This document shows, one piece after another, positions 47,501-56,800 of a stretch of 64,000 nt of DNA. The notes beneath the pieces are model-generated. The model worked only from the letters and a program-made list of their open reading frames with translations, made no database searches and was not told where the DNA came from. The stretch's first letter is position 1, and every line of letters starts with the position of its first letter. The stretch comes from Hyalangium gracile (GTDB lineage Bacteria; Myxococcota; Myxococcia; Myxococcales; Myxococcaceae), in the NCBI RefSeq assembly GCF_020103725.1, contig NZ_JAHXBG010000012.1, positions 124,001 through 188,000 on the forward strand. The letters run 5' to 3'. Made by a program: the position numbers and the translations under genes.

Positions 47501-49664
47501 GGGGGCCGCCATTGAAGGGCGTGGCCGTATAGGTCAGGGGCGTGCCCTGCACCACGGGATCCGGCGCGTCGGTGAGGATGATCGACACCTGCGACTCCGC
47601 CAGGAGCTGGTTGCTGTCCGTGGCGGTGTTGTTCGACGGATCGCTGTCGAGGCCCGGAGCCGGCTCCGAGATGGTGGCCGTCACATCCACGTTGCCGACC
47701 GTCGCCATCTCGCTCACGGTCAGCTCGTACTCGTAGGTGACGGAGCCGCCCGGAGGCACGGTGAGCGTCGAGGTGATGGCCCCCGTGCCGCTCGCCACCG
47801 GGCAGGTCGCGCCTCCCGCGGCGGTGCACGTCCACGTGACAGCCGAGGCGTTCGCGGGCAGCGGCACGGAGAACGGCGCGTTCGTCGCGGTCGCCGGGCC
47901 GGAGTTGGTGACGGTGATGGTGTAGAAGTAGGTCAGCCCGGGCTCGACGACGGGGTCCACGTTGTCGATGGTGACGGCGAGATCCAGGGGCACGCACGTC
48001 AGCCACGGGAGTGGGATGGCGGGCGCGGCGACCACCTGGCCCGAGCCGCCGAAGGTCGCGCCGTTCACGGGGAACTCCGTCAGGGACGACGAGGTGGTGT
48101 TGCCCGAGTCGCCGCCTTCGACGGACGTCGTCACGGTGCCACCGCTCAGGGCGATGTAGCCGCCACCGCCACCGCCGCCCGGGCCCTCGGACTCGGCGGT
48201 GGTGATGAGCTGCCGGCCGCCGGCGCCACCATTGGCGTACACGGCGATGCCGGACAGGTCGCTGCTGAGGACGACCACCGTTCCGCCGCCGCCGCCGCCG
48301 CCGGGGGCGTCGTTGTGCGGGGAGGTCGTGTTCTGGGCGTTGCCACCGTTGGCGAAGATGGAGCCGGAGCCGTTCACGGTGGAGGAGATGAGGTAGACGA
48401 GGCCGCCGCCATTGCCGCCATCGGCGCCCGCGGCGTTGTTCCCATCACCCGCGCCGCCGCCGCCGCCCAGGAAGAGCCGCGAGGTGGGATCGTTGTCGAC
48501 GGGGTGTCCGCCCAGGCCGCCGACCTCCTCGCGCAGGTTGCCGCCCCACAGTGCGTTGCCAGGGCCCGTGGTGAGCGCATCCTCGTTGGAGGCGGAGTAG
48601 CTGTAGCCGCCGCGGCCGCCGCCGGACTCGTCGGTCAGCGCGTTGCCGTTGGAGATGAAGGCCGGGTCGAGCGCCCAGGCCGCGCTGCCCACGACGGTGC
48701 TGCTCATCACGCCCTGGCCGCGCCAGAGCTTGCCGTTGTTGCCGTTGGAGCCGCCGCCGCCACCGCCGTTGTGGCTGTTGCCGCCGCCGCCGCCGTTGGC
48801 CGGAGCACCACGGCCGTAGCGCCCGCTCAGCGTCGCGTAGGTGGTGCCATCGCCCGCGATGCCCTCGCCCTTCTGCGCGCCATCGGCGGGGTTGTCCGAG
48901 CGGTAGAGGGTGACCCTCTGCGTGGAGGCCTGCGAGCTGTTGTCACGCAGGCCCGCGAGGAAGCCCTGGCCGCTGACGTTGATGGTCCCGGACAGCGAGG
49001 TGATGCCGTCCACGTGGAGCACCACGACGCCGCCACGCTGGCCGTTCCAGGGCGCCGCGACGACCGTGCCGCCGCTGTCCACCGTGAGGTTGGTGAACTG
49101 CGGCACGCGCACCACCTGCGTCCGGCCCGCCTGGCTGTAGCTGTTCTTCAGCCCGCTGCACGCCAGGTGGACGGTGTTGCCCTCGACGCGCAGGACGGCG
49201 GCGAACTCGTGGAGGCCCGCGCCGTTGAGGTTGGTGACGGTGCCGTACGCCGGGCCGTCCGAGGTGTCGATGGACGCGCCCTGCATCTGGATGATGAAGA
49301 CCAGATCGCCGGCCTCCAGGGGACCGAAGTTCGGATCCTCCAGATCCGTGGCGGCCGTCACCTGGACGCTGGTGGCGCCCGCGGCGGCGTCCGCGGCGAG
49401 CACCGCGTACCGGTTGAGGACGGTGTTGGGCACGGTGACCGTGAAGTCTCCGTCCGCGCCGACGAGGGCCTTGGCCTGGCTCGTGGGCGGGGAGGCGTCG
49501 GAGAGGGTCTGCTCGCAGGCCGTCGCGAAGATGCCGCAGAGGGCGAGCAGCGCCGCACGGAGGACGCGAGAGGAGGGCAGCGAGACGGCACCCGAGAGGT
49601 TCCTCCAGGGAGTGTTCTCCCTGGAGCCCAGGGGCTCGATGCGTGCGGGGGAATGGGGATTCAT
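44574..49664 (-). CDS. Giant surface lipoprotein: glycine-rich and DUF11 repeats, MYXO-CTERM-like signal, then an in-frame OmpA-barrel protein
   Basis: ATG 49664 is chosen (AGGAG 10 bp upstream), giving 1,696 residues. The lipoprotein signal is LLALCGIFATAC. N-terminal region: beta-rich, then Gly-rich (GGGGGNSHNGGGGGG, residues about 240-520), then DUF11-type domains (VTVTNSGPATATNAPFSVPL, about 545-800) and two cadherin/VCBS-like domains (about 800-1045; GFSGTETFTYTISDGKGG). At 1056-1086 lies a tripartite CSASDDGGPPSALWMALALV...RRGAR signal. It is followed with no stop by a second signal peptide (about 1087-1113, ...SARAQ), an outer-membrane barrel-type region (about 1115-1380), five thrombospondin type-3 modules and an OmpA C-terminal peptidoglycan-binding domain (about 1575-1690; VRVEGHTDDRGADDFNMDLSQRRAGNVRKYL). 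The two halves look like separate proteins joined. It is convergent with purB. Confidence 0.85.
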   Translation of the reverse strand: MNPHSPARIEPLGSRENTPWRNLSGAVSLPSSRVLRAALLALCGIFATACEQTLSDASPPTSQAKALVGADGDFTVTVPNTVLNRYAVLAADAAAGATSVQVTAATDLEDPNFGPLEAGDLVFIIQMQGASIDTSDGPAYGTVTNLNGAGLHEFAAVLRVEGNTVHLACSGLKNSYSQAGRTQVVRVPQFTNLTVDSGGTVVAAPWNGQRGGVVVLHVDGITSLSGTINVSGQGFLAGLRDNSSQASTQRVTLYRSDNPADGAQKGEGIAGDGTTYATLSGRYGRGAPANGGGGGNSHNGGGGGGSNGNNGKLWRGQGVMSSTVVGSAAWALDPAFISNGNALTDESGGGRGGYSYSASNEDALTTGPGNALWGGNLREEVGGLGGHPVDNDPTSRLFLGGGGGAGDGNNAAGADGGNGGGLVYLISSTVNGSGSIFANGGNAQNTTSPHNDAPGGGGGGGTVVVLSSDLSGIAVYANGGAGGRQLITTAESEGPGGGGGGGYIALSGGTVTTSVEGGDSGNTTSSSLTEFPVNGATFGGSGQVVAAPAIPLPWLTCVPLDLAVTIDNVDPVVEPGLTYFYTITVTNSGPATATNAPFSVPLPANASAVTWTCTAAGGATCPVASGTGAITSTLTVPPGGSVTYEYELTVSEMATVGNVDVTATISEPAPGLDSDPSNNTATDSNQLLAESQVSIILTDAPDPVVQGTPLTYTATPFNGGPHYTGLITVTFDVPTGTTFSSASGPGWTCSEAARKVVCTYPNQGIGLGSPISIVVIPTIESGTIRADVYVEAQTDGSLEDNFDSTTTRVIAANDPPVNNLPTAQSTPEDTSLTLSTANGNGLSISDVDVGSGNLEVTLTVTHGTISLGGTTTGLTFSAGDGTSDTTMTFTGTLAAINAAIQSLTFAPDANYFGEASLTITSNDLGNTGPDGPKSDTDTLPLTVNPVNDVPTATDDSATVTESTEGNSIDVLANDSFAPDIEETLTVVTVTQGSEGGTVTIADGGTRILYTPAPGFSGTETFTYTISDGKGGSSTATVTVTVEPLPIIERRVVGRGCSASDDGGPPSALWMALALVGLTVLGRRGARVSSSRGLRALLGLGAVAVLAASPSARAQSSTAIDVQQFKPAPGKADVLGLHGAGVPGHLAWRAGLYLNYAHEPLVVINAANEDLLQHLVKNQLGFDLVGAIGLGNHFELGASVPLNLQHGEFNEQASGPVEQTWKGGLGDLRLVPKALLLDHEGLRLALAAPVVLPTGGSKDLHGQKGVGVQPRVAADYAFDNGTRLLANVGVSLRSRQELLNLSVGNELSYGLGAAIPFQVRGHDLTGMASLAGALGLGATGGADEEEIPLELLAGLQYHFNKNVLATLGLGRGMTVGYGMPSFRVFTGFSWTAEAPPPRPKDSDDDGLPDTEDKCPDDAEDRDGFQDEDGCPDLDNDQDGIPDVADKCPNEPEDKDGFQDEDGCPDPDNDLDGQPDTADKCPNEPEDKDGFQDEDGCPDPDNDQDGNLDGQDKCPLQPEDKDNFQDEDGCPDPDNDRDGVVDGEDKCATEPEVINGVDDSDGCPDEGKPQVEVHGRSIMILEKVYFATNKDVVLARSFPLLQQVGQVLRANPQITKVRVEGHTDDRGADDFNMDLSQRRAGNVRKYLVEQAGIAPERLESEGYGETQPVDTNKTAQGRENNRRVVFTILEIDGKPMDP
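45066..45461 (-). repeat. 99-bp tandem repeat encoding thrombospondin type-3 modules
   Basis: Four consecutive 99-bp units start at 45066, 45165, 45264 and 45363; a diverged fifth continues below 45066. Each encodes 33 residues of the calcium-binding pattern DKCPNEPEDKDGFQDEDGCP-D-DND-DG. The copies are highly similar in DNA as well as protein, so unit number may vary between strains. The module links the barrel-type region to the OmpA domain. Confidence 0.9.
46322..46505 (-). other. Fusion joint: MYXO-CTERM-like sorting signal abutting an internal signal peptide
   Basis: Reading on the minus strand: a Cys at 46499 starts CSASDDGGPPSA, then a hydrophobic helix LWMALALVGLTVLG and the basic end RRGAR, which is the layout of a MYXO-CTERM C-terminal sorting signal. 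It should be the end of a protein. Instead the frame continues through a GTG at 46406 into SSSRGLRALLGLGAVAVLAASPSARAQS, a complete Sec signal peptide with a cleavage site at ARA/Q. A loss of the stop codon between two neighbouring genes is the simplest explanation. The GTG could still serve as an internal start. Confidence 0.75.
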
Positions 49665-49812
49665 GGACTTGGATGCTCCTGTGTCTGGCGCAGGCCAGGC
49701 ACGATGGCTCTCTATTCGTTCTGCAACACCGTGGCCAGCCCCCTGGGAGGTCATTCCCGGCCCCGAAATCCCGACCTGGGAGGTGGGGGGCGGGTCCGTC
49801 AGCCGGAGCGAC

Positions 49813-49842
49813 GTGTCAATCCGTGTGTCAACGCGTGTGTCA
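49813..49842. repeat. Three GTGTCA elements at 12-bp spacing in a divergent promoter region
   Basis: GTGTCA occurs at 49813, 49825 and 49837 (TTGACAC on the other strand for the first two), within the 266 bp between the surface-protein gene and the acyltransferase gene. The regular 12-bp period suggests repeated binding sites for one protein. TTGACA on the minus strand also fits a -35 element, but no matching -10 was seen. Confidence 0.4.
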
Positions 49843-49930
49843 GGGCCCGTCAGGAGGCTCTGGCGGGGCGCATTTCCGCCAGGAACAGAGCGGGGAGAGG
49901 GCTGGTCCGGGATGTGCAGAAGGTCGCGGC

Positions 49931-50836
49931 ATGCGAACCATTCGAGAAGGCGCCCACATCGTCTTCAGCGTCCTCGACCCCTCCTTCCTGGAGGAGACGG
50001 TGGCGCTGGCCTGCACCGTCTACTCCCAGCGTGAGCCGATGGCGCTGGCCCTGGGACTGACGCCGGAGGAGCTGCGGCCCTACGTGGAGTCCTGCGTGGA
50101 GGAGGCCTGCTACCAGGAGCTGGGGGTCGTCGCGCTCGAGCGCGAGAGCGGGTGCGTGGTGGGCTTCAGCCTCGCCAAGGACTACCTCACCCCGCTCCAG
50201 TGGAAGGTGACGGAGCGGCTGGCTCCGATGCACGAGCTCTTCCAGGCGCTCGAGCAGGGCTACCTGGGAGAGCACGGCTCCCCGGGAGAGTCCGGCGTGT
50301 TCGGGCACGAGCTGATGACGGGCATTGCCGCCGAGCATCCGTACCAGCGGACCCGCCGCGCCACCATCGCTCCCACGCTCGGGTACGAGCTGATGGCCCT
50401 GCGCACCGGACTGCTCGGCGCCAGGGGCTACCAGCAGGCCATCGCCATCTCGACGGAGCCCCGCGCCCAGCAGATCCATGAGTGCCTGGGAGCGCACCGG
50501 CTCTGCTCGATCAGCTACGAGGACTTCATCACCCTGAAGGATCGCCAGCGGCCCTTCGCCTCGATGAGCGGACGCTCCTGCGCGCTGATGCTCAAGGATC
50601 TCCGGGAGGGGAGGGCCAGCCTCGCGAAATCCGGCCGCGTGCTCCGGGGGCCCGTCGCCCTGCCTTCATCCAGCTCAGCGCGAGCCCACGTCCTTGGCCG
50701 ACGCGTTGAGGGCGGCCAGCAGGGGCGCGCTCTCCCGGATGGGCGGCCGGAGGGTCGACTCCGCGGAGGGGACGACGGCCTCCCTTCGGTGCACCACCTC
50801 GTGGACGCGGAGCGGAGCGCTCATGCCGGGCAGTGA
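49931..50836 (+). CDS. GNAT-like N-acyltransferase, 3' end overlapping the convergent gene
   Basis: ATG 49931 gives 301 residues. The first 235 resemble the arylalkylamine-type branch of GNAT acetyltransferases: YSQREPMALALGLTPEELRPYVESCVEEACYQELGVVALERESGCVVGFSLAKD, and then RTRRATIAPTLGYELMALRTGLLGARGYQQAIAISTEPRAQQIHECLGAHRLCSISYEDF. The acetyl-CoA loop (Q/R-x-x-G-x-G/A) is not canonical, so the enzymatic call is tentative. The last roughly 55 residues (from ALPSSSSARAHVL) are Arg/Gly-rich and run antisense over 162 bp of the kinase-cyclase gene. They look like read-through past a lost stop. It shares a 266-bp divergent region with the surface-protein gene. Confidence 0.65.
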   Translation: MRTIREGAHIVFSVLDPSFLEETVALACTVYSQREPMALALGLTPEELRPYVESCVEEACYQELGVVALERESGCVVGFSLAKDYLTPLQWKVTERLAPMHELFQALEQGYLGEHGSPGESGVFGHELMTGIAAEHPYQRTRRATIAPTLGYELMALRTGLLGARGYQQAIAISTEPRAQQIHECLGAHRLCSISYEDFITLKDRQRPFASMSGRSCALMLKDLREGRASLAKSGRVLRGPVALPSSSSARAHVLGRRVEGGQQGRALPDGRPEGRLRGGDDGLPSVHHLVDAERSAHAGQ

Positions 50837-52669
50837 GCGCGCACCGAGCAGCGCGCACTCGAAGCCCGAGTCCAGCTGCTGGCGGAGCTCCTCTCGGATG
50901 AGGATCTGATCCCGCTCCGCGATGGAGGCCAGCCAGGATGCCCGGTTCACCACGTCTCCCACCACCGTGTAGTCCAGCCGGCCCAGCCCCTGGGTGCCGA
51001 TGCTGCCCGACACCAGGGCTCCCGAGTCCACGCCGATGCACACGCCATGGGCGTACGGCGAGCCCTCACCGGCCCGGAAGGCCAGGGCCCGCAGCAACTG
51101 GCGCGCCGAGAGGCAGGCATCGAGCGCCCGGCCCACGTGCCCCTGTCCCCGGAAGACGGCCATCACCGCGTCCCCGACGAACTTGTCCACCACTCCGCCT
51201 CGGGAGACGAGCTCGGGGACGATGACCTCGAAGTTGGCGTTGAGCCGCTGGATGGCCGCCTCCGGCTGATCGCCGCGCGTCCACTCGGTGAAGTCCTTCA
51301 CGTCGATGAAGACGACCGTGCTCTCCACCTTCTCGCCGACGGCGCCCAGCGGCGTGCGCACCGCCGAGAGCACCCGCTCCACCACGCCGCCGTTCACGAA
51401 CATCCGCAGCAGATCGTTCTCTTCGGTGGAGCGCAGCATCCGGCGCAGCTCCCGGACGTGCTTGACCGTCTTCTCCATCGTGCTGCGCAGGTCGTCGAAG
51501 TTGATCGGCTTGACCAGGAAGTCGAAGGCGCCCCGGTTCATCGCCGTGCGCAGGTTGCTCATGTCGCCGTAGGCGGAGACGATGATGACCTTGGCCAGCG
51601 GGTTCACCTCGCCGACGCGGCCCAGGAAGGTGAGCCCGTCCATCTTCGGCATCTTGAGATCCGACAGGACGACCTCCACGTCCGGGTGCTGGCGCAGCTT
51701 CTCCAGCGCCTCCTCGCCGTTGGCGGCGAAGATGAACTCGTAGACGGACTCCTCGATCTCCTTGCGCAGCAGCAGCTGCATCACCAGCGCCATGTCAGGC
51801 TCGTCGTCCACGACGAGCACCTTCGTGGCGCGGGTGGGACGGCCGGTCTGCACCAGCGCGGAGAAGGTGGCGGCCAGCTCGCGAGCCGAGGAGAAGCGCT
51901 GCGAGAGGACCGGCGAGAGCGCGCGGGCGAAGAAGGCATCCAGCTGCGTGCCCAGCTCGGGCTCCAGGCGCGAGGGGGGCGTGGGAGAGACGGAGGTGCT
52001 CTCCTGGCGCAGCTGCTCGAGCGCCTGCGGGGAGAAGGGGTAGTCGCCCGTGAGCAGCCGGTACGCGACGACGGCCAGCGACCAGAGATCCGCGCGGTGG
52101 TCCAGGTCCGCCTGCCCTCGCATCTGCTCGGGGCTCATGTAGCGCGGGGTGCCGGCCACCTCGCTCTGCTGGGGCTCGCCCGCGTCCATCAGCGCCAGCC
52201 CGAAGTCGAGGACCTTGACCACCTCCTCGCCATCGAGGCGGGCCAGGAAGATGTTGCCCAGCTTGAGATCCCGGTGGATGACGCCCGCGGTGTGCGCCGC
52301 GGTGAGGGCTCGGGCCACCTGGTTGAGCAGGGGCACCACCGCCGCGGGGGGCAGGCGCTGGCGCCGCTCGAGGAGCGCCGCGAGATCCTCGCCCTCCAGC
52401 AGCTCCATCACGATGTACGGAACGTCCCCCTCGTCGATGCCGTAGTCGTAGATCTGCACCACATGCGGGTTCTGCAGCCGGGCGATGGCCTTGGCCTCTT
52501 GCGCGAACCGCTGCCGCGACTCAGGCGAGGTGAGGTGGTGTGAGGCCATCAGCTTGATGGCCACGTGCCGCTGGAGCTGCGAATCCAGTGCCAGCCAGAT
52601 GGCGCCCATGCCACCGCCCGCAATGCTCCGCTTGAGGACGTATCTGCCGCTGATCGGGCGTTCGGTCAT
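50675..52669 (-). CDS. Ser/Thr kinase-receiver-class III adenylate/guanylate cyclase
   Basis: ATG 52669 begins the kinase fold directly (MTERPISGRYVLKRSIAGGGMGAIWLALD) and gives 664 residues; an upstream start would only add a non-conserved stretch. The kinase (about 8-265) has Lys in VAIKLMAS, HRDLKLGNI, DFGLAL and SPEQ, all active-type. A receiver (about 282-400) follows with VVDDEPDMAL, the phospho-acceptor in VVLSDLKMPKMDG, and LVKPINF. The C-terminal class III cyclase (about 447-630) has the metal Asp pair in VVFIDVKDFTEW and GDAVMAVF, Lys in VDKFVGD and the transition-state Asn/Arg in VVGDVVNRASW, so it should be catalytic. Neither ATP nor GTP preference is clear. It is divergent from the patatin gene across 134 bp. 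Confidence 0.93.
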   Translation of the reverse strand: MTERPISGRYVLKRSIAGGGMGAIWLALDSQLQRHVAIKLMASHHLTSPESRQRFAQEAKAIARLQNPHVVQIYDYGIDEGDVPYIVMELLEGEDLAALLERRQRLPPAAVVPLLNQVARALTAAHTAGVIHRDLKLGNIFLARLDGEEVVKVLDFGLALMDAGEPQQSEVAGTPRYMSPEQMRGQADLDHRADLWSLAVVAYRLLTGDYPFSPQALEQLRQESTSVSPTPPSRLEPELGTQLDAFFARALSPVLSQRFSSARELAATFSALVQTGRPTRATKVLVVDDEPDMALVMQLLLRKEIEESVYEFIFAANGEEALEKLRQHPDVEVVLSDLKMPKMDGLTFLGRVGEVNPLAKVIIVSAYGDMSNLRTAMNRGAFDFLVKPINFDDLRSTMEKTVKHVRELRRMLRSTEENDLLRMFVNGGVVERVLSAVRTPLGAVGEKVESTVVFIDVKDFTEWTRGDQPEAAIQRLNANFEVIVPELVSRGGVVDKFVGDAVMAVFRGQGHVGRALDACLSARQLLRALAFRAGEGSPYAHGVCIGVDSGALVSGSIGTQGLGRLDYTVVGDVVNRASWLASIAERDQILIREELRQQLDSGFECALLGARSLPGMSAPLRVHEVVHRREAVVPSAESTLRPPIRESAPLLAALNASAKDVGSR

Positions 52670-52803
52670 GATCCGTGGGGGGCCGCCAGGATGCTGCCAG
52701 GGAGCCAGAAGCACTCCCGGACATGTTCCGCTATGAGTGAACAAAAGTGAGCATATCCGTATCTCGCTCTTGCGTCACGGCCCTCCAGACTTCGGATAGC
52801 CCC

Positions 52804-53835
52804 ATGAACATCCTGTCGCTGGATGGTGGCATCTCCATCGTGCTCGGCCTGCGCCTGCTGCGGCGCATCGAGGCCTCGCGCCCTGGCTTTCTCTCCCGGG
52901 TGGAGCTCTTCTCGGGGACGTCCGATGGGGCCGCGGCGGCCATCATCCTGGCCGCTGGCCGAGGCACTCCCGCCCAGAACCTCCGGGTCCTGGATGATTG
53001 CATCGACCTGTTCCACGAGATCGGCGCCATCCTCCGCCCCGGCCCGCGCAGGCTGTGGCAGTACGCGCGGGGGCGGGGCTCGCGGGACATCGCCGCCGGG
53101 TTCGAGCAGATGTTCAAGCGCCACCTCGGCGCGCGCGTGGACCTGGGGGAGCTGGAGCGGAGCGGGCGCAAGCTCGCTGTCCTGGCGTACGAGAAGGCCA
53201 CGTGGCGCAGGCGCGTCTTCCGCAGCTTCGACCTCGAGTCCGATGCGGAGCGGCGCCGGACGCTCGTGGACGTCGCGCTCGCGTGCACCGCCGCCATCCC
53301 CATCCTGCCGCCGCACCGCAGCCCGGTGGATGGGCTCGAGTACCTGGATGGGGCGTACGTCACCAACAACCCCGCGCTCGTCACCGTGCAGGAGGCCTGC
53401 GCTCACCTGGAGCGCCATGGCGCCGCCGGAGGCAGTCCACTGAGCCATCTGAGGCTGCTGTCCCTGGGGACGACGGCTCGCGCCGCGGATCCCTCCGCGC
53501 CCGGCCGGGGGATGCTCTCGGGGCTGCCGCGGGTGATGGATCGGCTCGACAGCTCCGGGTGGGGGATGCTGCTCGGGCGGGCCCTGTACCTGCCGGACGC
53601 CTTGTTCCAGGGCTCGGTGGACACCGTGGACCTGCAGTGCGCCGAGCTGCTCGGGCCCCGCTACTTCCGGGTGCGCTCCATCATTCCCGAGATGGAGTGG
53701 TTGTCGGGGCTGGTCCTCGCCCCGGAGCGCATGAGGAGCCTGCTGGACGCGGAGGCCGAGAAGCGGTTCTCGGCTTCCCTGCCGGGCCTCGACTGGATCG
53801 ATGCGAACCTGGGGAGTCCCCTCGGTCGAGCCTGA
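52804..53835 (+). CDS. Patatin-like phospholipase
   Basis: The 343-residue protein starts at ATG 52804. The patatin Ser-Asp dyad is complete: an oxyanion loop (LSLDGGISIVLGLRLL), nucleophile Ser in GTSDGAAAA (GxSxG) near residue 40, and Asp in the DGA motif YLDGAYVTNN near residue 185. It lacks a signal peptide, so it should act on the inner face of the membrane or be activated in the cytoplasm. The family cleaves acyl chains of phospholipids or lipids. A second, larger patatin protein starts 48 bp downstream, and the cyclase gene is divergent. Confidence 0.92.
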   Translation: MNILSLDGGISIVLGLRLLRRIEASRPGFLSRVELFSGTSDGAAAAIILAAGRGTPAQNLRVLDDCIDLFHEIGAILRPGPRRLWQYARGRGSRDIAAGFEQMFKRHLGARVDLGELERSGRKLAVLAYEKATWRRRVFRSFDLESDAERRRTLVDVALACTAAIPILPPHRSPVDGLEYLDGAYVTNNPALVTVQEACAHLERHGAAGGSPLSHLRLLSLGTTARAADPSAPGRGMLSGLPRVMDRLDSSGWGMLLGRALYLPDALFQGSVDTVDLQCAELLGPRYFRVRSIIPEMEWLSGLVLAPERMRSLLDAEAEKRFSASLPGLDWIDANLGSPLGRA

Positions 53836-53883
53836 CCTGATGGGTGGACTGTCGGCGGTGTTTATTTGTATTCAAGCCAACAT

Positions 53884-56800
53884 ATGGCTACGCCGAGGCA
53901 CGCATACGAGGGGGTTCGCCCGTCACCGGACCCGGTGGCTCAAGAGGTCAGCCCCAGGCTCAAGCTGGAGCTGCTCATCACCTCGACGGATCTCGATGAG
54001 AACCTGAGCGAGGAGATCGCGAGCCGGTTCGAGATCCGCCGGTACGCGCCCGGAGAGGAGCTCCGCTCGGGGCCGGGCGTGTTCCGCGTGGTGCTCTGGG
54101 GGCGTGTCCTGGTGACGTCCTCGGCCAGGGAGCGCCAGCGTCAATACGGTCCGCTGTCGCTGCTGGGTGGGGACGCCGTGGTGGCCGGCATCCAGGGGCG
54201 CGGAGGGGGAGCGAGCGCGGGGCCCGTGGTGATCGCCCAGGAGCGGACCACGGTGCTCGAGCTGGCCTCGGAGCACTTCCAGGAGATCTTCACGACGGCA
54301 GGCCAGCCCAACGCGCTGTTCATGTCGCTGGCGCGGGCGGTCCGGCTCCAGGAGCTCGCGCCCGTCCTCGTGGAGACGCTGTCCACGCTGCCGGAGCTGG
54401 CCTCCATCCCCGCGCGGACGCTCCAGCGCCTGCTCGACGGGGCCGAGATCATCGAGGGCCAGCCTCCGCTGGAGCTGCTGGAGCAGGGCCAGCCTGTCCC
54501 GGCGTTCTACGTGGCGCTGGAGGGCTCGTTCGACTTCCGGCGCTCGGGGACGCACCGGATGCGGGAGGACGCGCCCGCGGTGGTGGGCCTGGCGGAGCTG
54601 GTCCGCGGCCATCCCATGGAGTTCAGCGTGTCGTCCTCGGGCGCGGCGCGGATGATCCGGCTGAAGGCGGAGACCTTCTGGGAGCTCTTCAAGCAGGATC
54701 CGGACTTCCGCTCGGCTGTCGCGCGCAACGTCAACGAGGAGATCGACCCGAGCCACGCGAGGAGCTCCGCCGCCGGCAACGGGGTGTTCGTCCTGTACGC
54801 GGATCCGTCCCTGCCCGAGGAGTACCGGGATGAGCGGGTGCTGCGGGGCATGGCGGATCTGCTGGCCGAGCGGCTGGCGCTCAGGCTCTGCGACCGGGTG
54901 CTGGTGCTCCACGTCATGCCTCCCGGCTCACCCGAGGCCTCGCGGCGCTGGTCCGTGAGGCCGCGGCCCGTCGGACTGGGCGAGGGCCAGCGCGAGGAGC
55001 TCGAGCCCTCCTGGATCGAGCACCAGGATGTGGTGCTCTCCAGCAACACGGAGGACGTGGGGCGGCGCATCCAGGGCCTGCTCGCGAGCCGCGAGGTGCC
55101 GGAGCAGCCGGACGTCACGCTGGTGGACATCTGCGCCATCGACGAGGCCGAGGAGGGAGACGTGGACCTTCTCGAGATGCTGCGGACGTCCAAGGACTTG
55201 CGTTTCAAGCTGGTGCACCTGCTGGCGAGGCCGGACGTGGAGCCGCCGCTCGAGCTGCTGGCGTCGAGGATCGGCGTGGTGCGCACGGCGCTGCTCCTCC
55301 AGCAGGAGCCGATCGACTCGCTGGTGAAGCAGGGCGATGGCGGCGGGACGGCCCTGGCGCTCTCCCGGGTGAGGCATGCGCTGGACGGGCTCAAGGCGAC
55401 CGCGCGAGAGCGGCTCGGGGTGGTGCTCGACGCGATCAAGCCCCGGGAGGTGCCCTCCAGCCACTGGCCCGCGGGCACCGTCCGGGTCCGGCTCGGGAAG
55501 CCCCTGGTCCAGGCCCTGAGGCAGTGGGACTCCACCCAGGAGCCCCAGTCCTTCGAGGCGCTCGCGCTCGGCGGCTCCGACAAGGAGTCGGCCATGGCGA
55601 GCATCGATCGGTGGGCGCGGGGCATCACCGGCCGCCGCATCGGGCTGGCGCTCGGGGGCGGAGGCATGTACGGCTCGGAGCACCTGCCGCTCATCCGGGG
55701 GCTGCTCGCGCAGGGGGTGCCCATCGACGTCATCGCGGGCTCCAGCGTGGGCTCCACCGTGGGCGCCTACTTCGCGACGCGGGACGAGGCGGGGCTGGAG
55801 CTCTTCACGAAGCGCATCAACCCCATCCTGCTGCTGATGGGCACCTACTTCCTCACGAGCGCGGTCTTCGAGTGGCTGCTGCTCTACGATCTGGGCTTCG
55901 TCCAGCTGGACGAGACGGAGATCGTCTTCATCCCGGTGGTCACCGACGCGGACCTGGGCGTCGAGTGGGACGTGCGGCACGGCACGTACGCCCGAGGCGT
56001 TCGCGCGAGCGGCTCGCTGCCCCCCATGGGCCCGACGATCATCGGCGGCAGCCGCTACATCGATGGCGGCGTGGTGGCCAACGTCCCGATCAACGTGGTG
56101 CGGCAGGAGGGCGTCGGGGTGGTGATCGCCTCCAACTGCATCCCCAACGTCCGCCGCCGGCCTCAGCGCAAGCCGGGCCGCATCCCCCTGTCCCGCTTCT
56201 TCCTCGAGAGCAACCCCCTGCTCCGAGCGGAGGATCTGCTGCGCATGGTGCCCATGTTCTTCCGGGGGCTCGGGGAGTCCCAGGCCAGGAGCGCGGACGT
56301 CATGTACCGCTCCGTCTCCCAGGATCGGAAGCGGGGGAAGCTGCTGCAGGGCAGCGGGGAGGCGGTGGAGCGGGAGGGAGAGACGCTTCAGGTGCAGCAG
56401 GCCGTGGCGGAGGCCCAGAGCGCGCTCCGGCGCCTGCTGAGGCATCCACCCGCCGCGGTGCACCTCGGCCCGGACGAGAAGACGCTCGTCTACTACGGCT
56501 GGGTGGGCTTCGAGGGCGCCGCGGACCTCACGCCGCGCTCCTCCTCGGCGCTGGACGAGATCGCGAAGTTCCTGAGGGCGCACCTGGAGCTGAAGGCCGT
56601 CACCGTCCGGGTCACCGCCGAGGCGGAGGCGCTGGGCCGGCAGCGCGCCAGGACGCTGTGTGAGTACCTCCGGAGGCGGGGCGTCACGGCCACGGAGCTG
56701 CGCGAGGAGGGCGCCCAGGGCGAGGACTCCATCTCGTTCGAGATCAGCCCCGAGCTCCGGCCTCCCGAGGAGCGCGCGGAGCTGGAGGAGCGGCTCGAGC

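Noticed and set aside
44805-50060. A 1,751-codon + strand frame opposite the surface protein
   Set aside because: Low-complexity translation with no recognisable domain; the minus-strand frame has clear OmpA, TSP3 and DUF11 domains.
50675-53835. Classical CBASS with CapV-type patatin
   Set aside because: The cyclase is class III (VVFIDVKDF, VDKFVGD), not a CD-NTase; no Cap2/Cap3 genes were seen.
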